DNA of 64,000 bases. It comes from RPQJ01 sp963793005. GTDB taxonomy: Bacteria; Pseudomonadota; Gammaproteobacteria; Steroidobacterales; Steroidobacteraceae. Location: positions 806,001-870,000 of the forward strand of contig CAWBYP010000002.1 in assembly GCA_963793005.1 (NCBI GenBank). The letters run 5' to 3'. Below are positions 16,632 through 25,840 of this stretch, in pieces (the first letter of the stretch is position 1; each line of letters opens with the position of its first letter). A program made the position numbers and the translations under genes. The notes beneath the pieces are model-generated. The model searched no databases. It saw only the letters and a program-made list of their open reading frames with translations, and was not told where the DNA came from.

Positions 16632-18259
16632 AGCCAATTTCCGAGGTCGCGAGATCACTGGGCCTGGACCCCGCCGACCTCGAACCCTACGGCCACTACA
16701 AGGCGAAGCTGCCGCTCAGCGTTTTCCGGGACAAGCCACCGCGCGGCAAGCTGGTACTTGTCTCGGCGATCACGCCCACGCCCGCCGGTGAGGGCAAGAC
16801 AACCACGTCGATCGGCCTGGTGCAGGGGCTGGCGCGTATCGGCGTAAAGAGCGCCGCTGCGCTGCGCGAGCCGAGCCTCGGCCCGGTGTTCGGCATGAAG
16901 GGCGGCGGCGCCGGAGGCGGCGCCTCTGAAGTGCTGCCGATGATGGACATCAACATGCACTTCAATGGCGACTTCCACGCCATCACGAGCGCACACAACC
17001 TGCTCGCCGCCATCCTGGACAACTGCCTGCACAACGGCAGTGTCGTCACCGGACTGGATCCGCGGCGCGTGACCTGGAAGCGCGTCATGGACATGAACGA
17101 TCGCGCGCTGCGCGACATCGTGATCGGCCTGGGCGGGCGCACCGAGGGCTTCCCGCGCGAAACCGGATTCGACATCACCGCCGCCAGCGAGGTGATGGCC
17201 GTACTCTGCCTTGCAGATGGCATCCCCGACCTCAAGGCACGCCTGGGCCGTATCGTGGTGGGCTACGCATCGAGCGGCAGGCCGGTCACCGCGGGCGACG
17301 TCAAGGCTGTCGGCGCCATGGCGGCGCTGCTGCGCGACGCGATCAAGCCGAACCTGGTGCAGACCACGGAAGGCGTGCCGGCCTTCCTGCATGGCGGACC
17401 CTTCGCGAATATCGCCCACGGCACCAACAGCATCACCGCGACCAAGGCAGCGCTCGCGCTGACCGATATCGTGGTGACAGAAGCCGGGTTCGCATTCGAA
17501 CTCGGCGCCGAGAAATTCTTCGACATCAACTGCAGGTACGGCGGCTTCGCGCCGGCGTGCACGGTGCTGGTCGCGACGATCCGGGCACTGAAGATGCATG
17601 GCGGCAAACCGCTGGCGGACGTCGGCAAGCCCGACGTCGAGGCCGTGATCCGGGGCCTCGACAACCTCGACAAGCACGTCGAGAACATCCACAAGTTTGG
17701 CCAGCCCTGCGTCGTCGCGATCAACCAGTTCGCGGCTGATACGCCGGAGGAGATTCGCGCACTGGAGAAGCACTGCGCTGCGATCGGCATCAAGGCGGTA
17801 GCGGCGCGGCCGTTCACCGAGGGCGGCAAGGGCTGCACAGAACTCGCGGAGGTCGTGCGCGACCTGGTGGCCGCGAGCGAGCCGCAGTTCACGCCGCTCT
17901 ACGACTGGAACGCGTCGATAGAGGACAAGATCGCGACGGTCGCGCGTGAGATGTACGGCGCCGAGGCCGTCGACTACACGAAGCGCGGCAGGCGTGACCT
18001 CGAACAACTGGAGAGGGAAGGCTTCGGAAAGCTGCCCGTGTGCATCGCCAAGACCCAGCAGTCACTCTCCGACAACCCGGCGCTGCTCGGCCGCCCCAAG
18101 GACTTCCTGGTGACGGTCCGCGAGATCCACCTCGCGGCCGGTGCCGGCTTCGTGATCCCGATCACCGGCGAGATCATGCGCATGCCGGGGCTGCCGAAAG
18201 CCCCGATGGCGCACCGGTTCGACCTGACCGACGACGGCGAGATCGTGTTCGGGCCCTAG
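16628..18259 (+). CDS. fhs: Formate-tetrahydrofolate ligase
   Basis: 543 residues, normal for the family. The P-loop is TPTPAGEGKTTT (49-60). Further signatures are EPSLGPVFGMKGGGAGGG, HFNGDFHAITSAHNLL, and GFVIPITGEIMRMPGLPK near the C-terminus. It joins formate to THF using ATP, giving 10-formyl-THF. With FolD this makes a reversible formate/methylene-THF route. It may serve formate assimilation, purine supply or disposal of one-carbon units; the sequence does not decide which. Confidence 0.97.
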   Translation: MKPISEVARSLGLDPADLEPYGHYKAKLPLSVFRDKPPRGKLVLVSAITPTPAGEGKTTTSIGLVQGLARIGVKSAAALREPSLGPVFGMKGGGAGGGASEVLPMMDINMHFNGDFHAITSAHNLLAAILDNCLHNGSVVTGLDPRRVTWKRVMDMNDRALRDIVIGLGGRTEGFPRETGFDITAASEVMAVLCLADGIPDLKARLGRIVVGYASSGRPVTAGDVKAVGAMAALLRDAIKPNLVQTTEGVPAFLHGGPFANIAHGTNSITATKAALALTDIVVTEAGFAFELGAEKFFDINCRYGGFAPACTVLVATIRALKMHGGKPLADVGKPDVEAVIRGLDNLDKHVENIHKFGQPCVVAINQFAADTPEEIRALEKHCAAIGIKAVAARPFTEGGKGCTELAEVVRDLVAASEPQFTPLYDWNASIEDKIATVAREMYGAEAVDYTKRGRRDLEQLEREGFGKLPVCIAKTQQSLSDNPALLGRPKDFLVTVREIHLAAGAGFVIPITGEIMRMPGLPKAPMAHRFDLTDDGEIVFGP

Positions 18260-18278
18260 CGCCAGCGACGCGGCAGCC

Positions 18279-18683
18279 GTGACCAGTCCAGCCGACAAGC
18301 AGGCCATCGAGCGATTCGTCCGCGGCATGCTCGGCTGCGGCTGTCCGGACGAAGTATTCAATTCGATCGTGATCGAGCGAACGGGACATCCGGACGATTC
18401 GACGCGATACGTTCGGCTGCTGGTCGGCAATCGATTGCTGATCTACGTGGTAGAAGCGCAGGACCTCGAGCGAGTCCGTGCCGCTGTGCCTGTGCTCGCG
18501 CGACTGGGCATCGAGGAACGCGACAGGGCTGGCCTGAACCGCTTCCGCCTCGTGGTGGCCGCCAATGGTTCGACACAGCCAGCGACGGCGGCAACTGATG
18601 GTTTCGCTGGCGCGATGGGTCTCGATGACCGGGCGCACCTGCACGTGGTCGCTGCCGACCTGGTGCCCGCCAGCCTTCGTTGA
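18279..18683 (+). CDS. CGCP-motif protein of unknown function, linked to folD-fhs
   Basis: 134 residues from a GTG 19 bases after fhs on the same strand. The N-terminal half has a conserved-looking MLGCGCPDEVFNSIVIER block with two Cys in CxC. A beta-rich part follows (YVRLLVGNRLLIYVVEAQD, RFRLVVAANG). It has no signal peptide or membrane segment, so it is probably cytoplasmic. The close position suggests a role in one-carbon metabolism, but that is inference. The Cys pair could bind metal or be redox active. Confidence 0.7.
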   Translation: MTSPADKQAIERFVRGMLGCGCPDEVFNSIVIERTGHPDDSTRYVRLLVGNRLLIYVVEAQDLERVRAAVPVLARLGIEERDRAGLNRFRLVVAANGSTQPATAATDGFAGAMGLDDRAHLHVVAADLVPASLR

Positions 18684-18772
18684 GGTGCGCCTGACGCTGA
18701 AGCACATGCCCGGGACCGGGCCAACGCGCTATCCTGCGCAGTCACCCCCGTATCGATCAGCCGAGGCCTCCC

Positions 18773-19783
18773 ATGTCCGCGACCAGCCAGCGTATCGTCC
18801 TTGCCAGCCGCCCCACCGGGGCCGTGACACCGGACAATTTCCGCCTCGAGACCGTGCCTGTCCCCGAGCCCGCCGAGGGCCAGGTACTGGTTCGCGTGCA
18901 TTACCTGTCGCTCGATCCGTACATGAAGGGCCGGATGATCGAGTCACGCTCCTACGCGCAACCGCACCCGATCGGCGACACCATGATCGGCGGGACGGTT
19001 GGCGTCGTGGAGAAATCCCGAAATCCGAAATTCATGGCGGGTGACACCGTCGCGGGCGTGCTCGGCTGGCAGGAATACGGCCTCTCCGACGGGCGCGGCC
19101 TGGTGAAAGTGGATTCGAGCCAGGTGCCGATGTCGGCCTACCTCGGCGTGCTGGGCATGCCGGGCGTGACCGCGTGGTACGGCTTGAACCGCATCTGCGA
19201 ACCCAAGGCGGGCGAGACGGTGCTGGTATCCGCTGCCAGCGGCGCGGTCGGAAGCGTGGTGGGTCAACTCGCAAAGAATGCTGGCTTCCGTGCCGTTGGC
19301 ATCGCGGGAGGCCCGGAGAAGTGCAGCTACGTCGTGGATGAGCTCGGCTTCGACGCCTGCATCGACCATCGGCAGCATCCGGACCTCAAGTCGATGACCC
19401 GTGCGGTACGAGAAGCAGCACCGGGCGGCGTCGACTGCCTGTTCGAGAACGTCGGGGGCATCTGCCTCGACGGGACGCTGGCCTGCATGAACCCCTTCGG
19501 CCGAATCGCGCTGTGCGGACTGATTGCCGGCTACGACGGAGAGGCGATTCCGATTCACAACACGCGCGTGCTGCTGGTGATGCGGCTGAAGCTGCAGGGC
19601 TTCATCGTCGGCGAGCACATGGACGCCTGGCCGTCGGCGCTCAAGGAACTCGGCGCCGGCGTTGCCAGTGGTCGAATCAAGTACCGGGAGACCATTGCAA
19701 CGGGCCTTGCTTCAGCCCCTGAAGCCTTCATAGGCCTGCTGCGCGGCGCGAACTTCGGCAAGCAACTCGTGAAGCTCGTTTGA
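18773..19783 (+). CDS. NADP-dependent oxidoreductase, MDR family (CurA/leukotriene B4 dehydrogenase-like)
   Basis: 336 residues. The N-terminus has the MDR pattern of the CurA/PTGR branch (QRIVLASRPTGAVTPDNFRL, YLSLDPYMKGRM). The Rossmann NADPH site is LVSAASGAVGSVVGQLAKN, and a CLFENVGG motif follows. No structural or catalytic zinc Cys cluster is present. Such enzymes reduce the double bond of enones and enals. The substrate here is unknown. Its TGA overlaps the TTG start of the Nudix gene, so the pair is coupled. Confidence 0.9.
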   Translation: MSATSQRIVLASRPTGAVTPDNFRLETVPVPEPAEGQVLVRVHYLSLDPYMKGRMIESRSYAQPHPIGDTMIGGTVGVVEKSRNPKFMAGDTVAGVLGWQEYGLSDGRGLVKVDSSQVPMSAYLGVLGMPGVTAWYGLNRICEPKAGETVLVSAASGAVGSVVGQLAKNAGFRAVGIAGGPEKCSYVVDELGFDACIDHRQHPDLKSMTRAVREAAPGGVDCLFENVGGICLDGTLACMNPFGRIALCGLIAGYDGEAIPIHNTRVLLVMRLKLQGFIVGEHMDAWPSALKELGAGVASGRIKYRETIATGLASAPEAFIGLLRGANFGKQLVKLV

Positions 19784-20667
19784 TACACCCCGCCGCAACG
19801 GTCGTCCTGCTGCGCGAAGTCGACAGCAGGCTCGAGGCGCTGATGATGCGCCGCGGAGCCGGGCTCGCCTTCATGGGCGGAATGTGGGTTTTCCCCGGAG
19901 GCCGCGTCGAACCCGACGATTGCTCGGCAAAGGCGCTGGCCCGCCTGCTTGCGGATGCGCGCGATGCGGGGCTCGGTCAGTTGAGGACGATGCAGGGCGC
20001 CGAACTCGAATTCGAGGCGGCGGCCGGCATGTATGTCGCGGCCTGTCGCGAAGCCTTCGAGGAAGCGGGCGTACTGCTCGCCTGTAGCGCATCGGGCGAA
20101 CCCTGTGACGCCGCGACGGCCGCCCGCCTCGGTCCACTTCGTGACGAGGTCGCCCGTGACGCCACGGCGTTCACGCGCATGCTCGAGGCCGAGGACTTGT
20201 TTCTCGACACGCGGCAGCTGGTCTACTGGTCGCACTGGATCACACCGTCGGTCGAGCCGAAACGCTTCGATACCCGGTTCTTCGTCGCGAGCGTGCCGCC
20301 AGGCCAGGAAGCCAGCGCAGACCTCTCGGAACTGACCGAACATGCATGGGTCGAGGCATCCAGGGCGACGGCCTCACTTGAGCAGGGTGAGATCCGGCTC
20401 GTCCCGCCCACGCTGCTCACTCTCGAGGACCTCGCCGATTGCCATCGGCGCCGGGGCTCACTGAGTGCGATGCTGGTCGCAGAAACCGGTCGGGCAACGC
20501 CACCGGTGATGCCGAGGATCGAATTGTCCGCGGATGCAGCCCATGTCGTCATGCCCTGGGACCCGCGCTACGCGCAGATCCAGGGCGAATGCTGCGAGTC
20601 CGCGATCCATTTCCCGCTGCATTTCACGCGATGCAGTTCCAGCCACATGATCAAGCGCGGCCGGTAG
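19780..20667 (+). CDS. Nudix hydrolase with an insertion in the Nudix box (NUDT19-like)
   Basis: 295 residues starting at TTG, overlapping the upstream stop (TTGA). The Nudix box is split. FPGGRVEPDD is at 38-47 and REAFEEAGV at 90-98, so roughly 35 residues are inserted between the conserved Gly and the REUxEExGU part. This layout is known from mammalian NUDT19/RP2, a peroxisomal CoA diphosphatase. A CoA or acyl-CoA pyrophosphatase role is therefore plausible but not shown. The C-terminal half (PKRFDTRFFVASVPPGQE, HAWVEASRA) is usual for this subgroup. Confidence 0.85.
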   Translation: MIHPAATVVLLREVDSRLEALMMRRGAGLAFMGGMWVFPGGRVEPDDCSAKALARLLADARDAGLGQLRTMQGAELEFEAAAGMYVAACREAFEEAGVLLACSASGEPCDAATAARLGPLRDEVARDATAFTRMLEAEDLFLDTRQLVYWSHWITPSVEPKRFDTRFFVASVPPGQEASADLSELTEHAWVEASRATASLEQGEIRLVPPTLLTLEDLADCHRRRGSLSAMLVAETGRATPPVMPRIELSADAAHVVMPWDPRYAQIQGECCESAIHFPLHFTRCSSSHMIKRGR

Positions 20668-20703
20668 CAGCCATCCTGAGGCCGACCGGGAAGCCTCAAA
20701 AGA

Positions 20704-20734
20704 AAAGCCCCGGGACCGATGGCCCCAGGGCTTT
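20704..20734. terminator. Bidirectional terminator between the Nudix and H1-like genes
   Basis: AAAGCCCCGGGACC and GGCCCCAGGGCTTT form a 14-bp stem with two mismatches and a 3-base loop, between convergent genes. Confidence 0.75.
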
Positions 20735-20775
20735 CCTCAGCGCCGCGCTGGCGCCCGCAACCCTGCGTTGTCGCG

Positions 20776-21537
20776 TTACTTCTTTTCGAACGGCGAATAT
20801 CCCGGCAGCTCGTTCTCCACCAGGTTGTCGACCGCGTCGCTTGCCTTCTTGAACAGGTCCCTGGCCTGGTCCACGACCGCCCCGGCTGATTTCTCTGCCG
20901 TCTGCTGCGCCTTGGCCATGCCCGCTTCCGCCTGCTTCACTGTTGCGGCAGCCTGCTTCTTGACGGCCTTCACCGTCTTCGCAACCTTTTTCTCGACCTT
21001 CTTCTCGGCCTTCACCACGGCCTTCTGCGCCTTGGGCGGCATCTTCTTGACGGCCTTCACCGTCCTCGCAACGCTCTTCTCGGCCTTGGCAGCTGACCTC
21101 GAGATGTTCCGCTCGGCCTTGGCGGCTGACCTCGAGATGTTCCGCTCGGCCCTCCTGACCGCAGCCTTCGCCTTCTTCGGCGCCTTGCGAACCGCGGCGC
21201 GCGCGGCGGCAGCCTGCTTCTTCGCTCGTGCCGGAGCCTTCTTGAAGGCCTTGCGGATCGCAGCCTTCATCGTCGCGAGGCGGCTCTTCGCCTTTACGAC
21301 ACGCTTGGCCACGACCTTCTTCTTTGCCGGCGCCTTCTTCTTTGCCGGTGCCTTCTTCTTGGCTGCAGCCTTCTTCCTGGCGGTTTCCTTCTTCGATTTG
21401 CGCTTCAGGTCAGCCGAATGCGCACGCTTGTAGGTCTGGATGTCTGTAATGCGCCCCTTGGCGTCACGCTTGGCATAGAGCTTCGTACCCTTGCTGCTGC
21501 GATGCGTCGTGCGACGCGCCTTCTTCTTCGCTGCCAT
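20776..21537 (-). CDS. Histone H1-like Lys/Ala-rich DNA-binding protein
   Basis: 253 residues from the ATG at 21537, which has GAGGGG seven bases upstream. A short conserved N-terminal part (THRSSKGTKLYAKRDAKGRI, then TDIQTYKRAHSADLKRKSKKE) precedes a long Lys/Ala tail like that of eukaryotic H1 and bacterial HU-tail/AlgP-type proteins. Repeats are visible: KKAPA units, two TVKAVKK units, and ERNISRSAAKA twice, encoded by a 33-base tandem repeat near 21085-21150. It probably binds DNA non-specifically and compacts the nucleoid. It ends with an acidic, non-repetitive helix (KKASDAVDNLVENELPGYSP). Repeat number is likely to vary between strains. Confidence 0.85.
   Translation of the reverse strand: MAAKKKARRTTHRSSKGTKLYAKRDAKGRITDIQTYKRAHSADLKRKSKKETARKKAAAKKKAPAKKKAPAKKKVVAKRVVKAKSRLATMKAAIRKAFKKAPARAKKQAAAARAAVRKAPKKAKAAVRRAERNISRSAAKAERNISRSAAKAEKSVARTVKAVKKMPPKAQKAVVKAEKKVEKKVAKTVKAVKKQAAATVKQAEAGMAKAQQTAEKSAGAVVDQARDLFKKASDAVDNLVENELPGYSPFEKK
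21085..21150. repeat. 33-bp tandem duplication inside the H1-like gene
   Basis: Two near-identical copies of a 33-base unit containing GCTGACCTCGAGATGTTCCG, with one base difference (GGCAGCTG against GGCGGCTG). Each copy encodes 11 residues on the minus strand. Confidence 0.85.
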
Positions 21538-21644
21538 GGAAAACCCCTCGTGTGTAAGGTGCCGCGGAAACTGCCGCGCCACTCCGGCTATCGATTCGGA
21601 CGCTAGTGTAGCGTCACGCCCCAGTCAACAAGGGAAACCTGCAG

Positions 21645-24365
21645 TCAGCCCGACCCCTGCAGGCCGTGGGAGATGCCATTCACGGAAGCGACCAGCGCTT
21701 CGAGCAGTTCCCGGTCCTGGCGCTCGGTGTCCCGCCAGCGCCGCAGCAGATCGACCTGCGCGAGGTGCAGCGGATCGACGTACGGGTTCCTCAGTCGAAT
21801 TGACCGCAGCAGCGTGGGCTCCGAATCCAGCAATTGACTGCCTCCCCGGACCGCGAGCACCTGCTCCTCGCTCAACTTGAACGCCGACTTGATCGTACCT
21901 GCGAACCGATCGTGATCGGCATGAGCCAGTTGATCGTAGATGCGGGCAATTCCCATGTCGGCTCGCGCCAGCGTCATCTCGACGTCATCGACCAGCGACT
22001 CGAACACCGGCCAGCCGGCGTACATTTCGCCCAGTATCGTGGACCCGAAGCGCTCCGCAGCCTTCTGCAACGACGTGCCGGCGCCGAACCAGCCGGGCAA
22101 CATGTGCCGGCTCTGCGACCAGGCGAAGGCCCAGGGGATTGGACGCAGGGACTCGATACCACCCTCGGCGGCTCGTGAAAGCGGCCGCGAGCCGATCTGC
22201 ATGCGTTGGACGACGTCCACCGGCGTGACCAACTGGAAGTATTCGACGAAGGCGGGATCGTCATGGACCATCGAGCGGTACCTGGCTCGACTCGCCTCGG
22301 CGAGGAAACCCATCACCTCGCGCCACCTGGGGTCGACCGAATCCGCATCGTGGACCCCGGCCGTGACCAGCGCCACTGCGCTCACGACCTGCTCGAAGCT
22401 GCGCAACGCGATCGGCCGGAGACCATAGCGATCGTTGATGTTCTCGCCCTGCTCAGTGGCACGCAGCGTGCCCCGCATGGCGGCCGCCGGCTGGCTGCGA
22501 ACCAGTGCCTCGTCGCGCCCGCTGCCGCGACTGGTCGAACCGCCCCGGCCGTGGAACACCTGCAACTGCACGCCCGCGGCATCGCATGCCGCGGCCATTG
22601 CCTCCTGGGCCGTGAACAACGCCCACCGCGACGCAACGACACCGGCTGACTTGTTGCTGTCCGAATAGCCGAGCATCACGACCTGCCGGTCGCCACGCGC
22701 CGCCAGGTGCGCACGGTAAACCGGATTGGCGAGCAGCCTCGCGACGATTTCCCCCGCGTGCTCGAGGGCGGCGGCGGACTCGAACAGCGGCGCGACGTCC
22801 AACGGCACCTGTTCCCCTGCCCCGGATACCATGCCCGCCCAGCGGGCGAGCAGCAGCACGGACAGCACGTCGTCCTCGTCGTGCGCCATGCTCACCACGT
22901 AGGATCCAACCGCCCAGGGCCCGAAGCGGTTCCTGCAGAACTCCATCGCCTCGAACACCCACAGCGCCCGCTTGCCGCCCGGTCCCGCGTCCTGGACCGG
23001 CGACTCGTCGCAGGACAGGGCGGCGGACAGGCGCGCCGCGCGTTCTTCCGCGGACCGGGATCCCCATTCCGGGTAACCCAGCGCATTTCCGACGATTTCG
23101 CGGTGTACCTGCGCGTTCTGGCGCACGTCCAGCGTCGCGAGGTGGAAGCCGAAGGTTCGAACCCGCCGCAACATGCGTCGCACATGGAAGAGCCCGGCGT
23201 ACTGCCCGCGGTTTGCAGCCAGGCTGCGGGCCACCAGTTCCAGGTCGTCCTCCAGTTGCTCCACGCGATCGTACTGGCCGGATCGACCGTCATAGGTTGC
23301 CCGCAGGCGCTCGGCGATCTGCCCGAGCAGCACGCGGTACGGCATTCGGTCGTGGCGGGCGGGGGTCGAGGCCCGGGCTCCCGGCAGCAGGGTCCGGTAG
23401 GCCTCGATCTGGGCATCGATCGCGGGATCGTAACCGATCCGGTTCTCGCTCTGGCTGAGCTTTTCCGCCAGCACACGGGCTTCCTTGAAGTACTGGTTCA
23501 CGATCAGCTGGTGGTGGCGATTACAGCTCTCGCGGATCGTCTTGGCATGCACGTCGGGATGACCGTCCATGTCGCCGCCGACCCACGAACCGAAGCTGAG
23601 CAGGATGGGCGCCTCGACGCCCTCTGCCGCAGCGCCAAACACGGCGACGAGTGCTGCATCGAGCTGCTCGTAGAAGGCTGGTATCACCTCGTAGATCACC
23701 TCTACGATGAAGAACAGAACGTGCTCGCGCTCATCTGCCACAGTCAGGCGTTCCCGCGAGTTGTCTGCCGTCTGCCAACCGGTGGTGATTTCCGTGCGCA
23801 GGCGCTCGACGCAAATGCGACGCTCGCCCGGCGTGCGGGACGGGTCGAGGCCATCGAGCATCAATCGCGCAATTCGCTGCTGCTGTCGCAGCAGCGTCCT
23901 GCGCGTGGACTCCGTAGGGTGTGCCGTGAAAACCGGTGCAAAGCGAACCCGGCCGAGGAGCGCCAGCACGTCGTCCAGCGTCATGCCGCGCTCCCGCAGG
24001 CCGGCGAAGCACGCCTCGAGCCCACCCGGCTGGGCGCCGCTGCCGTCGCTGACGTATTGCCGGCGACGGCGTACCCGGTGCACTTTTTCGGCCGTGTTCA
24101 CTACCTGGAACCAGGTGGTGAACGCACGGATCAGTTCCCGCACCTTCGGTGCGGGCCGCCCCTGGGTGCGCACGACGAGCTCGACCGAAGCCTCCGCAGA
24201 GCCTTGCCTGCGGGCGATGGCAGCCTTCCGGTCGCCATCGACCATCTTGAACAGCGCATCACCGCACTGGTCCCTGAGGACATCGCCAACCAGCTGGCCC
24301 AGCACGTGCACGTCGTCGCGCAGCGCCGCGTCCTTGGTCGGAAAAATGATCCCTCTGCGAGCCAT
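21645..24365 (-). CDS. ppc: Phosphoenolpyruvate carboxylase
   Basis: 906 residues, full length. The catalytic His is in FTAHPTESTRR (H149). The second signature is VMLGYSDSNKSAG and the third FHGRGGSTSRGSG, where one canonical Gly in the loop is changed to Ser. Substrate-binding Arg residues follow (LRATEQGENINDRYG). It fixes bicarbonate on PEP to give oxaloacetate and refill the TCA cycle. The C-terminus is QGSG rather than the common QNTG. It is divergent from the CoA-transferase gene across about 200 bases that must hold both promoters. Confidence 0.97.
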   Translation of the reverse strand: MARRGIIFPTKDAALRDDVHVLGQLVGDVLRDQCGDALFKMVDGDRKAAIARRQGSAEASVELVVRTQGRPAPKVRELIRAFTTWFQVVNTAEKVHRVRRRRQYVSDGSGAQPGGLEACFAGLRERGMTLDDVLALLGRVRFAPVFTAHPTESTRRTLLRQQQRIARLMLDGLDPSRTPGERRICVERLRTEITTGWQTADNSRERLTVADEREHVLFFIVEVIYEVIPAFYEQLDAALVAVFGAAAEGVEAPILLSFGSWVGGDMDGHPDVHAKTIRESCNRHHQLIVNQYFKEARVLAEKLSQSENRIGYDPAIDAQIEAYRTLLPGARASTPARHDRMPYRVLLGQIAERLRATYDGRSGQYDRVEQLEDDLELVARSLAANRGQYAGLFHVRRMLRRVRTFGFHLATLDVRQNAQVHREIVGNALGYPEWGSRSAEERAARLSAALSCDESPVQDAGPGGKRALWVFEAMEFCRNRFGPWAVGSYVVSMAHDEDDVLSVLLLARWAGMVSGAGEQVPLDVAPLFESAAALEHAGEIVARLLANPVYRAHLAARGDRQVVMLGYSDSNKSAGVVASRWALFTAQEAMAAACDAAGVQLQVFHGRGGSTSRGSGRDEALVRSQPAAAMRGTLRATEQGENINDRYGLRPIALRSFEQVVSAVALVTAGVHDADSVDPRWREVMGFLAEASRARYRSMVHDDPAFVEYFQLVTPVDVVQRMQIGSRPLSRAAEGGIESLRPIPWAFAWSQSRHMLPGWFGAGTSLQKAAERFGSTILGEMYAGWPVFESLVDDVEMTLARADMGIARIYDQLAHADHDRFAGTIKSAFKLSEEQVLAVRGGSQLLDSEPTLLRSIRLRNPYVDPLHLAQVDLLRRWRDTERQDRELLEALVASVNGISHGLQGSG

Positions 24366-24564
24366 GACCGGCGGATTGGTTCGAATATTCTGGTTGAGGA
24401 AGGTCGGTGGTCACTCGGCCACAGGCCGGCATTGACGATGCTACTGTGGCGAATCGTAGCAGAGTCGGCGTCGCACTCATTTGCAGATGCGCAGCCACAG
24501 GACCGCGGCGCATTATGATCGAGGACCCGGCGATCGAGTGCCGGACTGTCGAGAGGACCATCAC

Positions 24565-25761
24565 TTGACCACCGCCCTGCCCCTTGCCGGCATCAGGATC
24601 CTCACCCTCGAGAATTTCGGAGCGGGACCATTCGGCTCGCTGTATCTCGCCGACCTCGGTGCGGAGGTCATAAAGATCGAGAACCGCGACCAGGGCGGGG
24701 ACGCCACTCGCGGCATGGGGCCGTTCTTCCTTGGCGAGCACGACAGCCACTTCTTCCAGACTTTCAACCTGAACAAGAAGAGCGTGACGCTCAACCTGAA
24801 GCTCACCGAGGGCCAGCAGGCATTTCGCAGGCTGGTGGCCACCGCAGACGTCGTGATGAACAACCTGCGTGGCGACCAGCCGGAGAGGCTCGGCCTGGAC
24901 TACGCGAGCCTTGGCCCGGCATGTCCGAGGATCGTCTGTGCCCACCTCTCCGCCTACGGGCGCGACAACGAACGCCGCGGCTGGCCCGGCTACGACTACC
25001 TGATGCAGGCTGAGGCCGGCTACCTGCACCTCACGGGCGAGCCCGGTACGCCTCCCGCCCGCATGGGCCTGTCGATCGTGGACTTCATGACCGGCATCAC
25101 GACGGCCGTAGCGGTGCTCGCCTCGCTGATCGGCGTGATGAAGACTGGGCGGGGTGGCGATGTGGACGTGTCACTGTTCGACGTGGCGCTGCACCAGCTC
25201 ACCTACCCGGGCAACTGGTACCTCAACGAGGGACATCGCACCGAGCGGATGCCCCGCAGCTCTCATCCGTCGGCCGTGCCGGTGCAGCTGTTCCGGACCG
25301 GGGACGGCTGGATATTCGTGATGTGCATGACCGACAAGTTCTGGCAGTCACTGGTCGATCGACTGGGCCGCACGGACCTGGCCGCCGACCCGCGCTTCGC
25401 CACCGCGGGCGACCGGCGACAGAACCGCGATGAACTGACCCGCGTGCTCGACGAAGAATTCCTGCGCGGAACGACGCGGCAGTGGCTGGACCGATTGCAG
25501 GGAGTGCTACCCGCCGCCCCTGTCTACGACCTGCCGCAGGCGCTCGACAACCCATACGCCCACTCGGTCGGGATGGTGAGGTCGCTGCCGCACCCTTCGC
25601 GAGCCGATTTCCGGGTACTCGCGAACCCTATCAAGCTGGACGGCGACCGGCTGCCTGCACGTCCCGCGCCCGCGCTCGGTGAGCACACCGACGAGCTGCT
25701 CCGCCAGGTGGGCTACTCCGATGCCGAGATCGCGGCCCTGCGCGACCGCGGTGCCGCCTGA
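24565..25761 (+). CDS. Class III CoA-transferase (CaiB/BaiF/formyl-CoA transferase family)
   Basis: 398 residues from the TTG at 24565, which has GAGAGGA seven bases upstream; an earlier in-frame start lacks a ribosome site. The fold signature is LPLAGIRILTLENFGAGPFG, with LADLGAEVIKIE next. The catalytic Asp that forms the aspartyl-CoA anhydride is D173 in SIVDFMTGITTAVAV. A GRGGDVDVSLFDVALHQL block follows. It moves CoA between carboxylic acids; the substrates are unknown, as no partner gene of a degradation pathway is adjacent. Confidence 0.9.
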   Translation: MTTALPLAGIRILTLENFGAGPFGSLYLADLGAEVIKIENRDQGGDATRGMGPFFLGEHDSHFFQTFNLNKKSVTLNLKLTEGQQAFRRLVATADVVMNNLRGDQPERLGLDYASLGPACPRIVCAHLSAYGRDNERRGWPGYDYLMQAEAGYLHLTGEPGTPPARMGLSIVDFMTGITTAVAVLASLIGVMKTGRGGDVDVSLFDVALHQLTYPGNWYLNEGHRTERMPRSSHPSAVPVQLFRTGDGWIFVMCMTDKFWQSLVDRLGRTDLAADPRFATAGDRRQNRDELTRVLDEEFLRGTTRQWLDRLQGVLPAAPVYDLPQALDNPYAHSVGMVRSLPHPSRADFRVLANPIKLDGDRLPARPAPALGEHTDELLRQVGYSDAEIAALRDRGAA

Positions 25762-25840
25762 GCGGGCTCGAGAGCGTCGAAACGAACTTCCGTATTCTGT
25801 TAAAGTCCAACCGTCATTCCACCGACTCCATAGAGTGAAA

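Noticed and set aside
22707..24518. Rightward frame of 603 codons
   Set aside because: Antisense to ppc, whose catalytic motifs are complete. Composition is that of a shadow frame.
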